64,000 bases of DNA from assembly GCA_914767715.1 (NCBI GenBank), contig OU612070.1, positions 453,501 through 517,500 on the forward strand, read 5' to 3'. Position 1 is the first letter of the stretch; each line of letters starts with the position of its first letter. The stretch is from Membranipora membranacea (lineage: Eukaryota > Bryozoa > Gymnolaemata > Cheilostomatida > Membraniporidae). The notes under the pieces are model-generated. The model had not been told where the DNA came from. It saw nothing but the letters and a program-made list of their open reading frames with translations, and ran no database searches. Positions 24,452-37,439 of the stretch are shown here, one piece after another. Made by a program: the position numbers and the translations under genes.

Positions 24452-27400
24452 TGCAGGTGAGTGTCAAAGTTATAGAATGTGGAACAAAACTAAAGTGTCA
24501 CGTTTCTTACTGATGTTTCTTACCCTGAGAGAGCTTTATTGTAGAATGAATCTGTCTTCTTCCCTTCTTTGCAGTTAGCGATAATAATCCAGGATTGGTT
24601 TTTGAGAAGTGTGTGTGTGTTCATTGACATACACTGCTGTAATGTTACCAACAAATAAAATTCACTCTTAATGATCCCTCTGCTTTAGATGGAGTCAGTC
24701 ATTAATTAAAGCGATTATGGCCCGGTGTTGTGCTTTCTACAATAACATCGAACATCGAAATGGTCATCTAAGGTAATCTACTGTTATGTACCAGAAAGTA
24801 GCCTATGCATGACTGCCAGAATTATGGGGATAGGACAAAAACAAAAACAAGGAGTAAAACGTCATTGTAACGCTAAATAGTCTACCCAATTTCTACATTG
24901 AAACAAAACAAATTAGGTGGAAATGGACAGCATTAGATTCTGAGAATGAAATCTTATCTCAAGCTTTACAGTTTGTCAGGGAGAAAATTAACCAAATTCA
25001 GTAACGTTGTTAAAACTAGGGATATTACAGTAGATGTTGTTATATTTTTTCCTGTTATGCTTTCATCTGTGATTGTGACACACAGAGGGACGCTGGTGGT
25101 GGTTGTTTTGGTATCTGCTGGACAAAGAAGACCCTGTAGTAATATATTATTTATTATTAATTATCTGATATGACCTGAGCGGCTGAGGACACCGTACAGA
25201 TAGGGCTGTGGCTCATGTCAGAAATGTGTACATAATACGATAATGACATGAAAAGAAGATATAATACTCTAATGCTTGGATTATATAAATCTATCATCTA
25301 AAGAACATTAGTATATTGGCAGCAAAGAGATGTACTGAGAGGTACGTTGCGTCAATGTAAGCATTTATAACAAGATTTTAAAATTGGTTGAAATGATGTT
25401 TGAAATAGTGTTTTTTTTTCAATATTGGCCAATATGTATTGATTGAGATGGTGGTTGAGTCTACGGTCATAAAGACATTATAAAGAGGTAAGGGGCGCAG
25501 CACTACTATCAGTTACATATCCGCGACATAAGAGTAGAGCTGGGATCAGCTACCAGATCACAACAGTAAAGAGGCTACATAAGGAGCAGAGGTCATCACA
25601 GATTATATTACATATTCTAATATCTCTGGGGGGTCACTGCAGGTCAAACTCAACAAACAACAAAATACATATCAGTTCATAACTGGCTGAAATGGGAGGT
25701 TTCCTGGTGATATAAATGATAGATTAATAAATACCTATTGGTCGATAAAGACTCATTGTCACAAAAAATGAAGGAATAATTATCTAATGAGTTAATTTGT
25801 GACCTCCACAAGAGGGTAAATAATAAGATGAACTTAATTATTATAAACTAGAGGTGATCTCACTAAAGCCATCATAATTAAGACATAAGTACTCACTAAT
25901 TATATAAAATACTTCTGTGTCTCTATTAACATTAAACTTTGGGGACAATTTAGAGATTATCTCGACTTGAATGGTTTGTTGTTTCACATTTTATGTCTTC
26001 AGAGGATATCCCCACCTCCCTATCCAGGTAAAGACTTCTCATTTCATCCTCCAGATCCGGTCACATTTCTCGGTTGAGCGATAAATTCGAGGAACTCCCA
26101 TAAACCTTACAAATGTACTGTTGATCCTCTGAGATTACTGTACCGGTGTATGAGACTGGTGGAGACAGAGCATAGATTAATTTGTCACTTTATGATCCTC
26201 ATAAGGTGTCTCTCTGTACTCACTAACACCCAACCTACACAACAAAGTAGAGTAATACCTACACCTGACTGCAGTAGGAAACAATAAAGACACATTTTTG
26301 ATTTTAGATCCTTTCAGTATAATGGAAGCGTCAACAGGGGAGGAGAAAGGGTGCTTGGGAAGGGGATTATCTAGTTACAGTTTTTAATGCATACCAGACA
26401 CCAGTATACGAAGCTTGCCAGGCCAGGCCAGGCCAGGCCGTAAAATAGAAGAATCTGCAAAGTAGCCAAGTTTAACTAGAGCTGAACACACTCTGGGATT
26501 AGGGATATTATCTGAATAAAATTGTACCTGTTTGTTGATATGACAAGGGTAATAACCTGCTGGTTTTTAGTATTGTATTCCTGGGGCTTTTGGGATTCTT
26601 CGACATCAACTTTGAGTACTGAGTAATAATTCTATAGTCTCAGCTGCAATATTACGTTCATTACTTTTGGTAAGGGGGGTCAGGGAGGAAGGGGGGTTCA
26701 GGGCTTCAGGTGATATCACTCATTATCTAACTGATCCCCCCTTACACCCTCAGCACTATCTACAACAGCAAACTGTAGAATATTTACAATGTGACCGGAG
26801 AAAACAAAAGTACCTGATTATTATTAGCTTTCAGAACAGAGCTGTGTTGTTATATAACACAAAAGTATTATAATATATCATTTAGTGCGGACATGTGAGG
26901 TTATGTCATTAAATATCCAACTAGGTGTGAATGCCATGCAACATGAAGAGACTGTGCACAAGGAATTATATAACTTATTGTGTAAGATTGTATTCTGTTG
27001 GTTGTGTCTCAGTTCGTTATACCTCATCTTAACATACATGGTAAGGAATATCACATTGAGTTATACACTCTTACATAGTCTCAGGTCGTCGTCTGCCTAA
27101 GAGCTAATTATTATGGGGAAACAACATCCTCAGTCTAAGTACATGAACCCCAGCCTCATGTGTAAGCTGCAGGGTGTAGGTAGTAAGGTAACGTACATGA
27201 TATTTCACCTCCAGACACGTACCATATACAATTGTCTTTTTGATAGTTATGTATTTTATCATCGATGGCAATGATCAGCAGGCCGTTACTGCTGAATGTT
27301 TAAGCGCTTAAACTACCCCCCCCCCCCCCGCCCAACTATTGGGTTTGCGTCCCTTTCCAGCTAGGGGAAATAAGCTTTGACCTCTCGGATACTTTGGATA

Positions 27401-27694
27401 CTTATATAAGGTTTCTCCATAGACATAATAATATTAAGTCTATGGGTTTCTCATAGCTTTTATTTCCAGTTCTAGAACAAAATATAGTGACACCAAATAT
27501 CCACCAGGATAATCTGCTAGCTTTACCAAGGTAACTACACTGCTATCAGGTAATGAGGAGATAATACTGGTTGGCTTTTTATCTCTTTGAATTTATCACT
27601 GGTCTGTGAGTCAATTTCGGGTATTGGTTCCTTCTCTGTTAGAATATCCAGAACAAACTACAATCAGAGCTCACTGCGATCAAGCCTCTAATAC
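24452..27694. other. intergenic, no gene recognised
   Basis: Scattered short frames only. Minor features are a four-fold 'ggcca' run at about 26416-26440 and a C14 run at 27316-27329. Confidence 0.5.
27316..27329. repeat. C14 homopolymer
   Basis: Fourteen consecutive C followed by GCCC. Confidence 0.95.
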
Positions 27695-28255
27695 TTGTGA
27701 TACAGATATTGACGCCGCCCTCCCTGTACTCCTGTTGAGCACACTACCTTACACAGATATTGACGCCCGCCGCCCTCCCTGTACTCCTGTTGAGCACACT
27801 ACCTTACACAGATATTGACGCCCGCCGCCCTCCCTGTACTCCTGTTGAGCACACTACCTTACACAGATATTGACGCCCGCCGCCCTCCCTGTACTCCTGT
27901 TGAGCACACTACCTTACACAGATATTGACGCCCGCCGCCCTCCCTGTACTCCGGTTGAGCACACTACCTTACACAGATATTGACGGGGCCGCCCTCCCTG
28001 TACTCCTGTTGAGCACACTACCTTACACAGATATTGACGCCCGTCGCCCTCCCTGTACTCCTGTTGAGCACACTACCTTACACAGATATTGACGGGGCCG
28101 CCTTCCCTGTACTCCTGTTGAGCACACTACCTTACACAGATATTGACGGGGCCGCCTTCCCTGTACTCCTGTTGAGCACACTACCTTACACAGATATTGA
28201 CGCCCGCCGCCCTCCCTGTACTCCTGTTGAGCACACTACCTTACACACAGATATG
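27695..28255. repeat. 55-bp minisatellite, about 10 copies
   Basis: Each unit contains 'ccctgtactcctgttgagc' and 'cacagatattgac'. Units are nearly identical; the main difference is 'cgcccgccgcc' versus 'cggggccgcc' at the junction. As 55 is not a multiple of three, frames shift between copies, arguing against coding. Confidence 0.92.
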
Positions 28256-29724
28256 TTTAGGTGCCACACTAATAAAATGAGAATAACCATAAATGTGGAA
28301 TAAAGAGTTGTTCTAATTGACCACCCATTTAGTCTTAGGTTACTAAGTCTTCACCAGCAAAGGGCTGCCTAAACCAATTAACTATCTATCACTGATTAAC
28401 GACCAATTAACCAATTGAAAAATAATTACTTTCTAAATGTTTTAATGGACATTGCAGAATAGCTTTGTCTAACTTGTCATCATATTCCCACAGTTATTAT
28501 CTTGTTAGCTGAGTATAGTTATCAGAGTGGTTGTATTAACCACAGTAAGATCAGGAGATGGTTTCTCGGTGTGACCAGGGAGGGTGGGTATCTCACTGAT
28601 CAGTGAATCACAGTCACATGTGACACTGCCTGCCTCATCATAATGCTGGCATCTCCGTCAGTCTCCAACCAAATATCTCATACCTCATATGCGGTCTGTA
28701 TAGTAGGGCTGCGCCTATTCTCTGAAAAACCATCAAAGTCAATTCATGCCTGATAAGGAAGACGCAAATTGTCTGACCTACTCAACTATTATTAATATTT
28801 TGAAGAGTTCAAAGTAATTTAGCATTGTAGGTGGAGTGAGAAAACAGCCAATCATAATCTTTCTTCTTGTTTCCCGCAAAAAAATGGATACTTTTTGGAT
28901 ATTTTGGATACCTGCATGATCCATAAATTAATATCTAAATGAATGTCTACCTATCACAAAGTAAGATAGGCTACTACATAATTATCCAGTTTATAATAAG
29001 CGGTATTTCTGCTAAGAACTACTTGACACTTTCATTTTCCGTTAGGTGAGTTGTGTCCTGCGAGATAAAAATTTATGTAGTACAGAGTCTCGGCGCAGCT
29101 CTACCACTCTCATTTTTTTCTCTGAAGAAATTGAGAAATTGTATATCCTGAATCATTGATTTATTCGTTGCTGGGATCATTCAAATAAACATGAAAAACA
29201 GAATCCTTTCAAAGTCCATCCTTCTACCGAATTCAAAATTCCAAGTGAACCCAAAAGTAATTGGACTTTTTGATAATCTGGTCTTTGGTATAATAATATG
29301 ATCTGCTACAAGAAATACTGCAGGATGTGCCACAGTGTGTAGACTCTCCCACAGTGTGCAGACTCACACCAGAACCAATATGATATTGTCTAACATTGTC
29401 AAATAATCATCAACTTTCCTGTATCGACATAGAGCGCAACTCATCGGTATAATGTGATGTGATAATAAGAGGATTATGGTATATTTTACTTATCCTAGTT
29501 TCGTTCAATCTAGGTCTTATTTGACCGCCTTCTTTAATGGGGACCTCTGAAGTCCGAGTCTGATGCGGGGGGGGGGGGGGAGTGACCCTATACCATTGCC
29601 CTCCTTCACAGGTTTCTCTTATTCGAAGAACCTGATACTAAAAGCAAAGTAGATTTCCTGTTTTTACGGTCCTGATCCAAACAGCCATGGCTACGATGAG
29701 TGGCTCGCCAGTGCCCAATCGAAA
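28256..29724. other. intergenic, no gene recognised
   Basis: Nothing recognised beyond a G14 run at 29567-29580. Confidence 0.5.
29567..29580. repeat. G14 homopolymer
   Basis: Fourteen consecutive G. Confidence 0.95.
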
Positions 29725-29815
29725 AACACATCTGGTGTCGGGGATCGAACCTGGATCATATGATTACACATCCATATCCTGTACTATCAGACTTCTCCTG
29801 ACTCCTTACTCAGTA
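29725..29815 (-). mobile_element. possible tRNA-derived SINE fragment
   Basis: On the minus strand a strong B-box (ggttcgatcccc) sits about 45 bp after a weak A-box-like 'tgatagtacagg'. The cloverleaf is not complete. Confidence 0.35.
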
Positions 29816-30733
29816 CGTCTATATTGAGTGACGATAGATAACCAGCAGGCGACGTGATCAAAGTTATCCACAATATGCATCATCTGGGTAGACAGGACCT
29901 GGTGAAACAACTCCAACATGTCCATCCATTCATATTTTGAATTAATGTATTGTTTACATACATTCCATCAATTTTTTTACAAAATAAGCCCGTGGAATTC
30001 TTTGAAGCAATAATATTCCTAAAAGTTTCTGAGCCCTCTTGTGCAGGTTTTTAGTAACCTGATTCAAGAAAATCACATCGTTGTGGTCCTATACTACATG
30101 CCACTTTTTTGTCAGTGTTTTACTACTTTCCGTAAGTACAATCATCTTAATTGACTAATGACAGCCCTGCTGAGCTACTGCTCAGAGAAAACATAAATTA
30201 CAAATTTGATCCAGAACTAGATGGAAAAGCCAAGGTGTTGCACTGAAGTGGTGTGATGTGGTGTGGTCGTTTTGAGCTTCAATTTAGGAGGCTATTCATG
30301 GAGAGTATATAGCAGGTTTTTGGAGTTAGCGAGATAACTCATTTGTAACACTAGGGGAAATAAATAGAGGTGTTGTACCATCAGCTGCCTGTATCTATTT
30401 AGCACCTGGATATGAGAAGCAGTATTAAGATACAAACAGAACTCACATCTAATTTGTCATCCAAGTCAGCATGTCATCCCAATATGAGTCTACACAAACT
30501 ACATGATACCTTTTTGTGTATTTTCTTTAATATCCTGTCAGTACTCGTATTATGTTTTTTATTTTTTCTGTTTGTGATTACTTTAATTTGTCGATCAGGA
30601 TACAACTGAATGTATAAATTAGATCTGAATGTGAAGAAATTTCAATAAATAGTATAGTTTCATAGTAATAGTCATCATAGTAAGTCACAAAATTATCATT
30701 ATCATAAAAGAGACATGTCAGCTAAAAATCAGT
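29816..30733. other. intergenic, no gene recognised
   Basis: A 65-codon frame at 30412-30609 ends in a hydrophobic stretch but has no supporting context. Positions 30353-30380 match 938-965 almost exactly. Confidence 0.45.
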
Positions 30734-31435
30734 TTAAATACACCGGCCATATTTGATGAACAGGCTGTTCCCAGCTTTAGCGTTTCGGTACTTCATCACT
30801 TTAATGTTATTACAGTTCTTTCTGTGTGTGTTTCGAACTAGTTTCATTTCCGGTATAATATTTTCATGAAGATGTCTCTTTCTATGGTAATACAATGCAC
30901 ACTTCATATCACGATCATCTACAATTGTTTCGATGGAAGCTGCTTCCAGGCGTTTGTTGTAGCTATCCAGCTCAGGGCAGATTATTATGAGCGTAAGTCG
31001 CTGATACGCCTTTGAGGTCTTTCTTACATTTATGTGATATGAAGTTGAACCAGGATGGTGACTCATAATAATATATTATAATTAATATGAACTTTATTTC
31101 CTATTCAGTACCCCGAATTCTAACCACTACACCACCCTGCCTAATGTATTGTTGGCAGAATTTTGTTCTGTAAGCATGCAGAAGGCTTTGTTTATTAACG
31201 CCATATCGTTTAAGTTTAGTAAGGCCATGGCACTTTGATCTACCGCTAGCTAGTGACGTTATCAACATGGCTGTTGAAATTCAAGTTGCAATCTACAGTT
31301 ACTCCCAGTAGCTTGAACGTGTTGACATCTTCAATCCGTTCATTGGCTATGGTGATGTTTGGAGTATCTGGTTGTTTATTGAGGCTGATAACCAAGGATT
31401 TAGTTTGGTTGTTCTTGTTGGTTAGATGGTTTTAG
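30734..31435 (-). mobile_element. C-terminal remnant of a CR1/jockey-like LINE
   Basis: On the minus strand the upper part (about 31430-31255) reads NNQTKSLVIS ... FKLLGVTVDCNLNFNSHVDN, the classic segment after the palm of non-LTR reverse transcriptases. The lower part (31066-30734) has YNKRLEAASIETI and a basic C-terminus typical of the end of such proteins. Stops and a gap separate them. Non-functional. Confidence 0.7.
31104..31142 (-). mobile_element. tRNA-like A-box fragment inside the LINE remnant
   Basis: On the minus strand 'ggtggtgtagtggttag' matches a tRNA/SINE A-box; no B-box follows at the right spacing. It interrupts the LINE remnant. Confidence 0.35.
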
Positions 31436-32593
31436 GTACTCCAGCTAGAGATATCATTTGCAGCAATTTAGAGATTTTTATTTATTTATTTATTTATTGA
31501 GGTTTTCTAAAAGTTTATAATTAAAGCAAATTAAAAATAACTTGTTGACCTCATACACATTAACATAGATACAAAAAAAGAATTGAATAAAAAGATATAA
31601 GTGGTAGGGTGTTACATACTATATAGTGTGTAGGATAATGAAAGCATGGTATCATAAATTGCATGAATAAGATGAAAAAAGAAAAGAAGAAACAGAGAGT
31701 GGCAAACAAAAATACAAGTTAACAACATTAGGTGGGATTAAATGATAATGATTCATGAGGCTTGGTTGATTTAGTTACAAATGTATGAAAAATATTTAAA
31801 AAGGCTGATTTGCCTAGGTTTGATCTAAATGAGGGTTTAATTATTGCACAGTTGCTACGAAGTGATCGTGTATGTCTGTTTGATTTAGTTTGGTTTAGTT
31901 TGGTTTGGTTTGGTTTGGTTTAGTTCCAGGTAGATCAGTATAAATGCTGTTGTGTTGTGTCGTCCGCGTACTTGATCAAATTTGCAGTAGAAGCTCAATG
32001 GAAATATTAATGACAAGTAAAATAATATAAAATGACATAAGTAATACCTAACCTAACCAGGCTCTTGCTACCAAGTGCAGTTTTTGTACGACCACCTCTT
32101 GATAAAAATGTAGGACATATTTTTCACAACATCTGATTTTTCTTCAGCCTCTGTCTGTTCTGTTTCAGAGTTATCTCTCTCAGGAGTTCAGCATAGGACT
32201 TGCCACTGCCACTGCTACTAAGCATGCGCTCAACATGTTCGAAGACCACAGATGGAGGTTAGGTAGAGGACTGGCCTGAATATCATCATTGCTGACTTCT
32301 GTGCAAGCAATATCCAAACAAGTATAATTAAAACTCACATATGTTTGGAGTATACTTGCATGACACATTTTCAGACTTTCCAATGTTTATATATATACAT
32401 ATATATATATATATAAATATGTAATATTAATATATAAACAAAACTTGAAAATTTCATTGGATGATTGGAAAACATGAATAATGATGGAGTTGTCCTACTT
32501 TGCAGTGATATTATCCCACATCGCGTAAATCCGACTGTTAACACAACTCAGGCCATCTAAACATAAGAATCATTCACATCAACTAGTATAATC
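31436..32593. other. intergenic upstream of the LRR receptor gene; several microsatellites
   Basis: Simple repeats: (TTTA)n at about 31474-31498, (GGTTT)n-like at 31884-31924, (AT)n at 32388-32420. No coding exon recognised. The LRR gene's promoter should lie here. Confidence 0.5.
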
Positions 32594-35500
32594 ATGGAGG
32601 CTCTGCCAACTATTTGTCTCTTACTCTGCTCTGATGTTTTTGAATGTGATCCACAGCATTGCGTCGACCACTTTATTTCCCACAAACCTTCATTATCTGT
32701 CAACTGTCGGGACTATCGACCATTCAACATCTCCGCACTCATCGCTGAAAACGGTACACATGCGCTTGGGGATGATCTCGACTCTGTGAAGCTCGATCAA
32801 TGCTCATTAATGCAGTGGAGTGATTCAGATACCATTGTTTTAGCAGATAAAGAAGTTGCAGAGTTTCTGATTACCAGGACAAACATATCAACCTTCTCTC
32901 CTCTAAGCGTTCTCAAAGGGGTGTTAACTTCTCTGACAGCGACAGCTTGCTGGATAACTGATGCTGTAGCTGAGACTATCCCTGCCTCTGATCTAGTTAA
33001 TATCGAAATTATCAATCTGTCTGACAACCAGCTGACGATCCTTCCTGAGTCACTACGAGACTTTCGTGCCATGACAAAATTGGATGTTAGTCACAACAGA
33101 CTAGTGATCCTTGATTTAGCCCAGTACTCAACAAGTCTCATCACGGTCATATCGTCCCATAATGCATTGGAGTCAGCTAAGTTCTCACAGAATCAGGTAG
33201 ATCTGCAGTCAGTGGATTTATCTAGTAACGCCTTATCAAATCTTGACTGGATAAAAAGTATGAATTTTCCTAGAGGCTGCCGTCGAGTTGACGTGAGCTA
33301 TAACCGGATATCGTCTGTCGCACCTGAGAGCTTCTCTTTTCTTACAGATTCAGAGTACTACAATATTAGTTATAACAACATATCAGATATCTCCTCTCTA
33401 ATAGAACTCAACAACTTTGGTAACGAGACGATAGACCTGTCCCACAATCCCCTGCTCTGTGACTGTGAAAGCGCTCTTCTCGCTCGAGTCACCATCTGGA
33501 GAGCTCAGTACTTACCTGACTGCAAGACGCCTGCTCTGTTTGAGGGATATTCTCTCATCAAAATGGCCGACGAGATCTGTCTAGATGCTGGTGGAGAGAA
33601 AATAGTGGACAATAATAAGAGAGGATCTGAGGCAGGTGGAGTGGTGTTGATACTAGGAGGGATCTGCTGTATGTTTGGAGCTGTTGCTATGGTAGGGTAT
33701 ATAGCGCAGACGAGGCGAGCAGCTGTTGTTGTGTTACACAGAGAAAATGTCAAAACTTTGAACGAAGCACCCAAAGCTCAACTCTTCTCAGTAAGTTCTG
33801 ATTTGTCTTCTCCATTATTGAAACCGTACGTTGCTAGGTAACTGGAAACCCTGTCTGATAACTTAGGTACTAAAGAATCACTATCATAATCAAATATAAA
33901 ACTCTAAACTCTCAAATCAATTGAAACCAAAAGTTAACCGGATTGTTCCATGACCTTTTTCTCATTGGCGTTCGATTTGTCCCGCACATAAATTATTATT
34001 TTGTTCTCTAGTTAATTTTGGTCTGTGTTATCATTTACAGAACATATCTGGTGATATGGGTGAGTCAATAAATGACATATTATATTATTTGTATATTATT
34101 TATAGAATTTGATATTGTTTTCAAGTTTTTCCATTGTTGTTGCCACTAGAGTGCGTCCTGTGCGATCAGCCCCAATATATGCAAGGGCATATTATCGGAA
34201 CTTATCTCACACATAATTGAAATGGGCTATCTAGTTAGCGCCATCGACCCATTCTTTTTTGGAGATGGTGAGATGGCGCAATCGGTTAGCGCGCTTGCTA
34301 TTCACTGCCAGGCGATTAGTGCCGCAGGAGTTGTGGGTTCAAGCCCCACTGGGGGAGCTTTCATTGTTGATTGTTCCAGCCCCCAGCACCCTCGGGTGTA
34401 TACCTCTCCCAGATGACTCCTTGTTGGTTATTGAATTATAGCAACTATAGATTAGAGTTAATTTGGATGTCTGTCACTAAGCCTGATACAGTTGCACCAA
34501 TCATTCATTGGTTGCACTGCTATACCTGATATTCTACTGGTGGCCTCTATACAAGCGTTCAGCATATTTGTGTTTGTTATATGCCCATATATGGCCTTAC
34601 TGATTAACCACAAGGCCCTATCTGCAATAGAGAGAGGACAATTGTTATCTTATCAGGCAATATATTCTTTCAAACCTTGTATGGCATTCTGGGTATCTGC
34701 TATGATTTGTATAAAGTAAATTCATAATAAATTTGAAATAACACTCTATTTCTCCATATCATGGTTGTTTTATTACTATGATCTCAGATAAACAATGTGT
34801 AGATCAGTACTTACAGCGACGCAGGATCGACCCAGCAGAATCTGAGCAGTTAGTACTTGATAAGCTGCTAAACTTACAAAGAGAGGATGTTACCTACACA
34901 TGTTCCTCCACTATAGGTGAGCCATTATTAACAAAGGAAACATCAACAGAGAAGTAAAGCCCTAAACAATCGAGGCAGGTGCAGCATTGGAGATATTTAT
35001 TCTAAGTTTCTTACTTGTTATTCTCACCTTGAAATATTGCTAATTTCTAATTCTTATTCCATATTTAGATTAAGAAAAGAAGATTTGATAAATTAGAAAG
35101 ATTTTTCAATAGTAACATATAGGCTTTTTAAGATTCTAAGTTTCTTACTTGTTATTCTCACCTTGATATCCAAATTAGATTTCTCACAAATTTCTGGAAA
35201 ACTTTTTAGAAAATTAGAAAAAAATGATATATTAACCTTATAGGCTACAAGTTTTCTTAGAATCGGCATATCTTAGTCTTTATCTTAGTCTTTATCTAAT
35301 TTAGACGAATTTAGAAGTATTCAAGAACTAGAATATCTTAATCGTGATCTAATAAAAAAATACCTAGTGTAAGAAAATCCATTTCTAAATCTAACTTAGA
35401 AAAGTTTAGAAAATTATTAGAATCCTTGAAAATCTCCAATCCTGCACCTAACTGAAACAATCTGGAAGTCTATCAGTTAAAAACCCCACAATCACCAACT

Positions 35501-37138
35501 GCTCTAGTTCTCTGTCAGAAGTCTTCTTCCCATATCACTGCTTCATCAAACTACATATCCATAGTGTACCATTAGGGAACAAGATGGCCAAATAAAAAAC
35601 CAAAAGACGTTTCTGGATGAACATCAAGTATGAGGATGATCACTGATCAACACACAGTCTCAGACTCACCACACAGAGACCCCGTTGCCTCACACAACAT
35701 CATGTTTGATTGCTGTTGATACTGGACACCACTATTGTGTTTGTAGATGTATGTTTGGAGTTTGTAATGGTGAAAGATATAACAATAGATAAAGTGGATG
35801 CCGAAGACTTTTGTTCTCTACTGATCAGAGAATGGCCCCTGGCTCCGTGTACAACACCACATCCTGAGTACAGTGCTATGGTGAGTGTTGGTACCTCGTC
35901 ACATGTGCCCAGTGGCGCTGTCAACGTATCATGACAAGCTTTGTCATATTGGTACTGAAACTCCATCCAGTTATCTTAGTACCTGATGCATGTATAAGCC
36001 ACCATCTTAGATAGAGATTGTGATTCATGTCAAATGTGGACTCCTATGTTTATAAACTTTTACCAGCCTGTGTGATCAATTTATGATTATTTATAGTATT
36101 ACAATGCGGATATGGAAGAATGGCCGATGACAGCTCTTAACACAAAGGCCTGTTCTCAGACTAATATAAGTTGTGTGCTGGTCGGTGTGAATCAAGCTTT
36201 AAATGCTGCCGATAAAACCCAATCTGATATGTTTGTAAGTGACCTTATCTTGTGCTATTCACTAAATTACATTATCTTACAATATGGGAGTTGTGTGCTT
36301 TCGGTTACAAGAATCAATCTAGCCTGATTTCTGGTTGCATCACATCCAGTGTTAGTGCGAGTGGGTCCTGAGTTCCCCCAAATAAATACAAGGGGGAACG
36401 TTAAAAAAACGGTTCCCATTATATTCTGTGCAACAAACTTGGTGAAAATGTCTCTTTTTGACCTGACAGATACCAATCATATTATCAATAATTATTGATA
36501 TTATTACAAATCTCAGACCACTGACTGTATCCAAATAACATCAAGCTTTATAATTAGGATCTTAAACATTCCCGTCCATATCAATATTGATCTTCAAGCA
36601 AGCCAAGCCAAAGTTACCTCACTTGCACAAGAATATACTATTAGAATGAAAAGATGCCTGGTTTAATTTCTCGACCTCTCTAAGTGTTACAATGTACTAC
36701 TATCTCAGCATTGTCTGATGAGAAGTTTTAATATTTTGTTGCTGATACATGATCACAGCTTTCTGGACGGGTATAAGATACCACATCTACTCTCCTCCAG
36801 TTAATCAGCTATGGGTACATCACAACCTTACTATAAAGGCTTTTTGCTATTAATAACCGACACATCAAATTTTTAATTGGTACTAATTTTCAACTTTTTT
36901 TGTTTCTTATTGGTAATGAGTAGAGCATTTCTTTATAATTGCTGCCTCTTCTAGTGATTTTACGGATTAGTGCAATTCTGACGCAACCGTTTCTTTAATT
37001 CTGTTACAGACTATAAGAGATAAGAGTGTGTGTGCCCTGTCTGTGTTTGAGCCAGCTGTACCCCCAAACAGTATCCAATCACTGAACGCAGCAGATAGCT
37101 ATGCTGATATAGACCCTTCACTTATCAACAATGTGTAA
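32594..37138 (+). CDS. leucine-rich-repeat type I membrane receptor, novel tail
   Basis: Six exons join in frame: 32594-33790, 34041-34059 (19-nt microexon), 34788-34916, 35747-35880, 36097-36234, 37010-37138, giving 581 residues. A weak N-terminal hydrophobic stretch (LPTICLLLC) could be a signal peptide. Residues about 136-285 carry five to six LRRs (for example INLSDNQLTILPESL, LDVSHNRLVIL). An LRR C-cap follows (LCDCE ... LPDC ... EIC, 286-330), then one membrane span (about 347-371) and a tail of about 210 residues with no TIR or kinase domain recognised. Tail tyrosines include EYSAMYYNADM (491-499) and SYADI (569-573). The last big-exon donor (GTAAGT at 33791) is strong; ignoring it gives a 415-residue form ending at 33841. 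It probably senses or binds a ligand at the cell surface; ligand and signalling are unknown. Confidence 0.8.
34041..34059 (+). other. 19-nt microexon of the LRR receptor gene
   Basis: Bounded by 'catttacag' and 'gtgagt', it encodes NISGDM plus one base. Without it exon 1 (phase 0) and exon 3 (needs phase 1) cannot be joined: a direct join reads into TAG after four codons. Confidence 0.7.
34258..34430 (+). mobile_element. tRNA-derived SINE in intron 2 of the LRR receptor gene
   Basis: The head has a good A-box (tggcgcaatcggttagcg, about 34273) and B-box (gggttcaagcccc, about 34336), about 60 bp apart, longer than in a plain tRNA. A GC-rich body follows. The acceptor stem is not complementary, so it is a SINE. 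Confidence 0.65.
34972..35455. mobile_element. hAT-like MITE in intron 3 of the LRR receptor gene
   Basis: An 8-bp direct repeat AAACAATC flanks the element (34964-34971 and 35456-35463), the target-duplication length of hAT elements. The ends are imperfect inverted repeats sharing 'aggtgcag' and 'attggagat'. Inside, 'ttctaagtttcttacttg' occurs twice (about 35000 and 35133). No coding capacity. Confidence 0.7.
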
Positions 37139-37396
37139 ACAGAGGCACCACTCTGATACCTGTGTACTCTTTACTACGGAACGAAGGCAATGAGGTGGAA
37201 CTCAAACTCCATCCTCATCTGATCGCTCACCTGACCATCATAGATTCAATGTACTTAAAAGGAAGAACGATTTGTTGACAGTATTCTAGTTGGCCATGAT
37301 ACCAGATACCTACATGAACCTACATTAGTATATGGTTTTGAATAGCTAACCTATGCTTCAACATTCATCCACAAAACACATCACAATCATAATGTA

Positions 37397-37402
37397 AATA
37401 AA
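37397..37402 (+). other. candidate polyadenylation signal of the LRR receptor gene
   Basis: AATAAA 259 bp after the stop codon. Confidence 0.55.
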
Positions 37403-37439
37403 AGTCTAAATTAAAGAAAGAAACATGGAGAGTTTGTGG

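Noticed and set aside
27606-28303. Repeat frames with PVLLLSTLPYTDID
   Set aside because: 55-bp period shifts frame each unit; the open stretches change frame and have no other coding sign.
34259-34441. Possible functional tRNA gene
   Set aside because: A- and B-boxes are good but acceptor-stem pairing is lacking and the spacing is too long; treated as a SINE.
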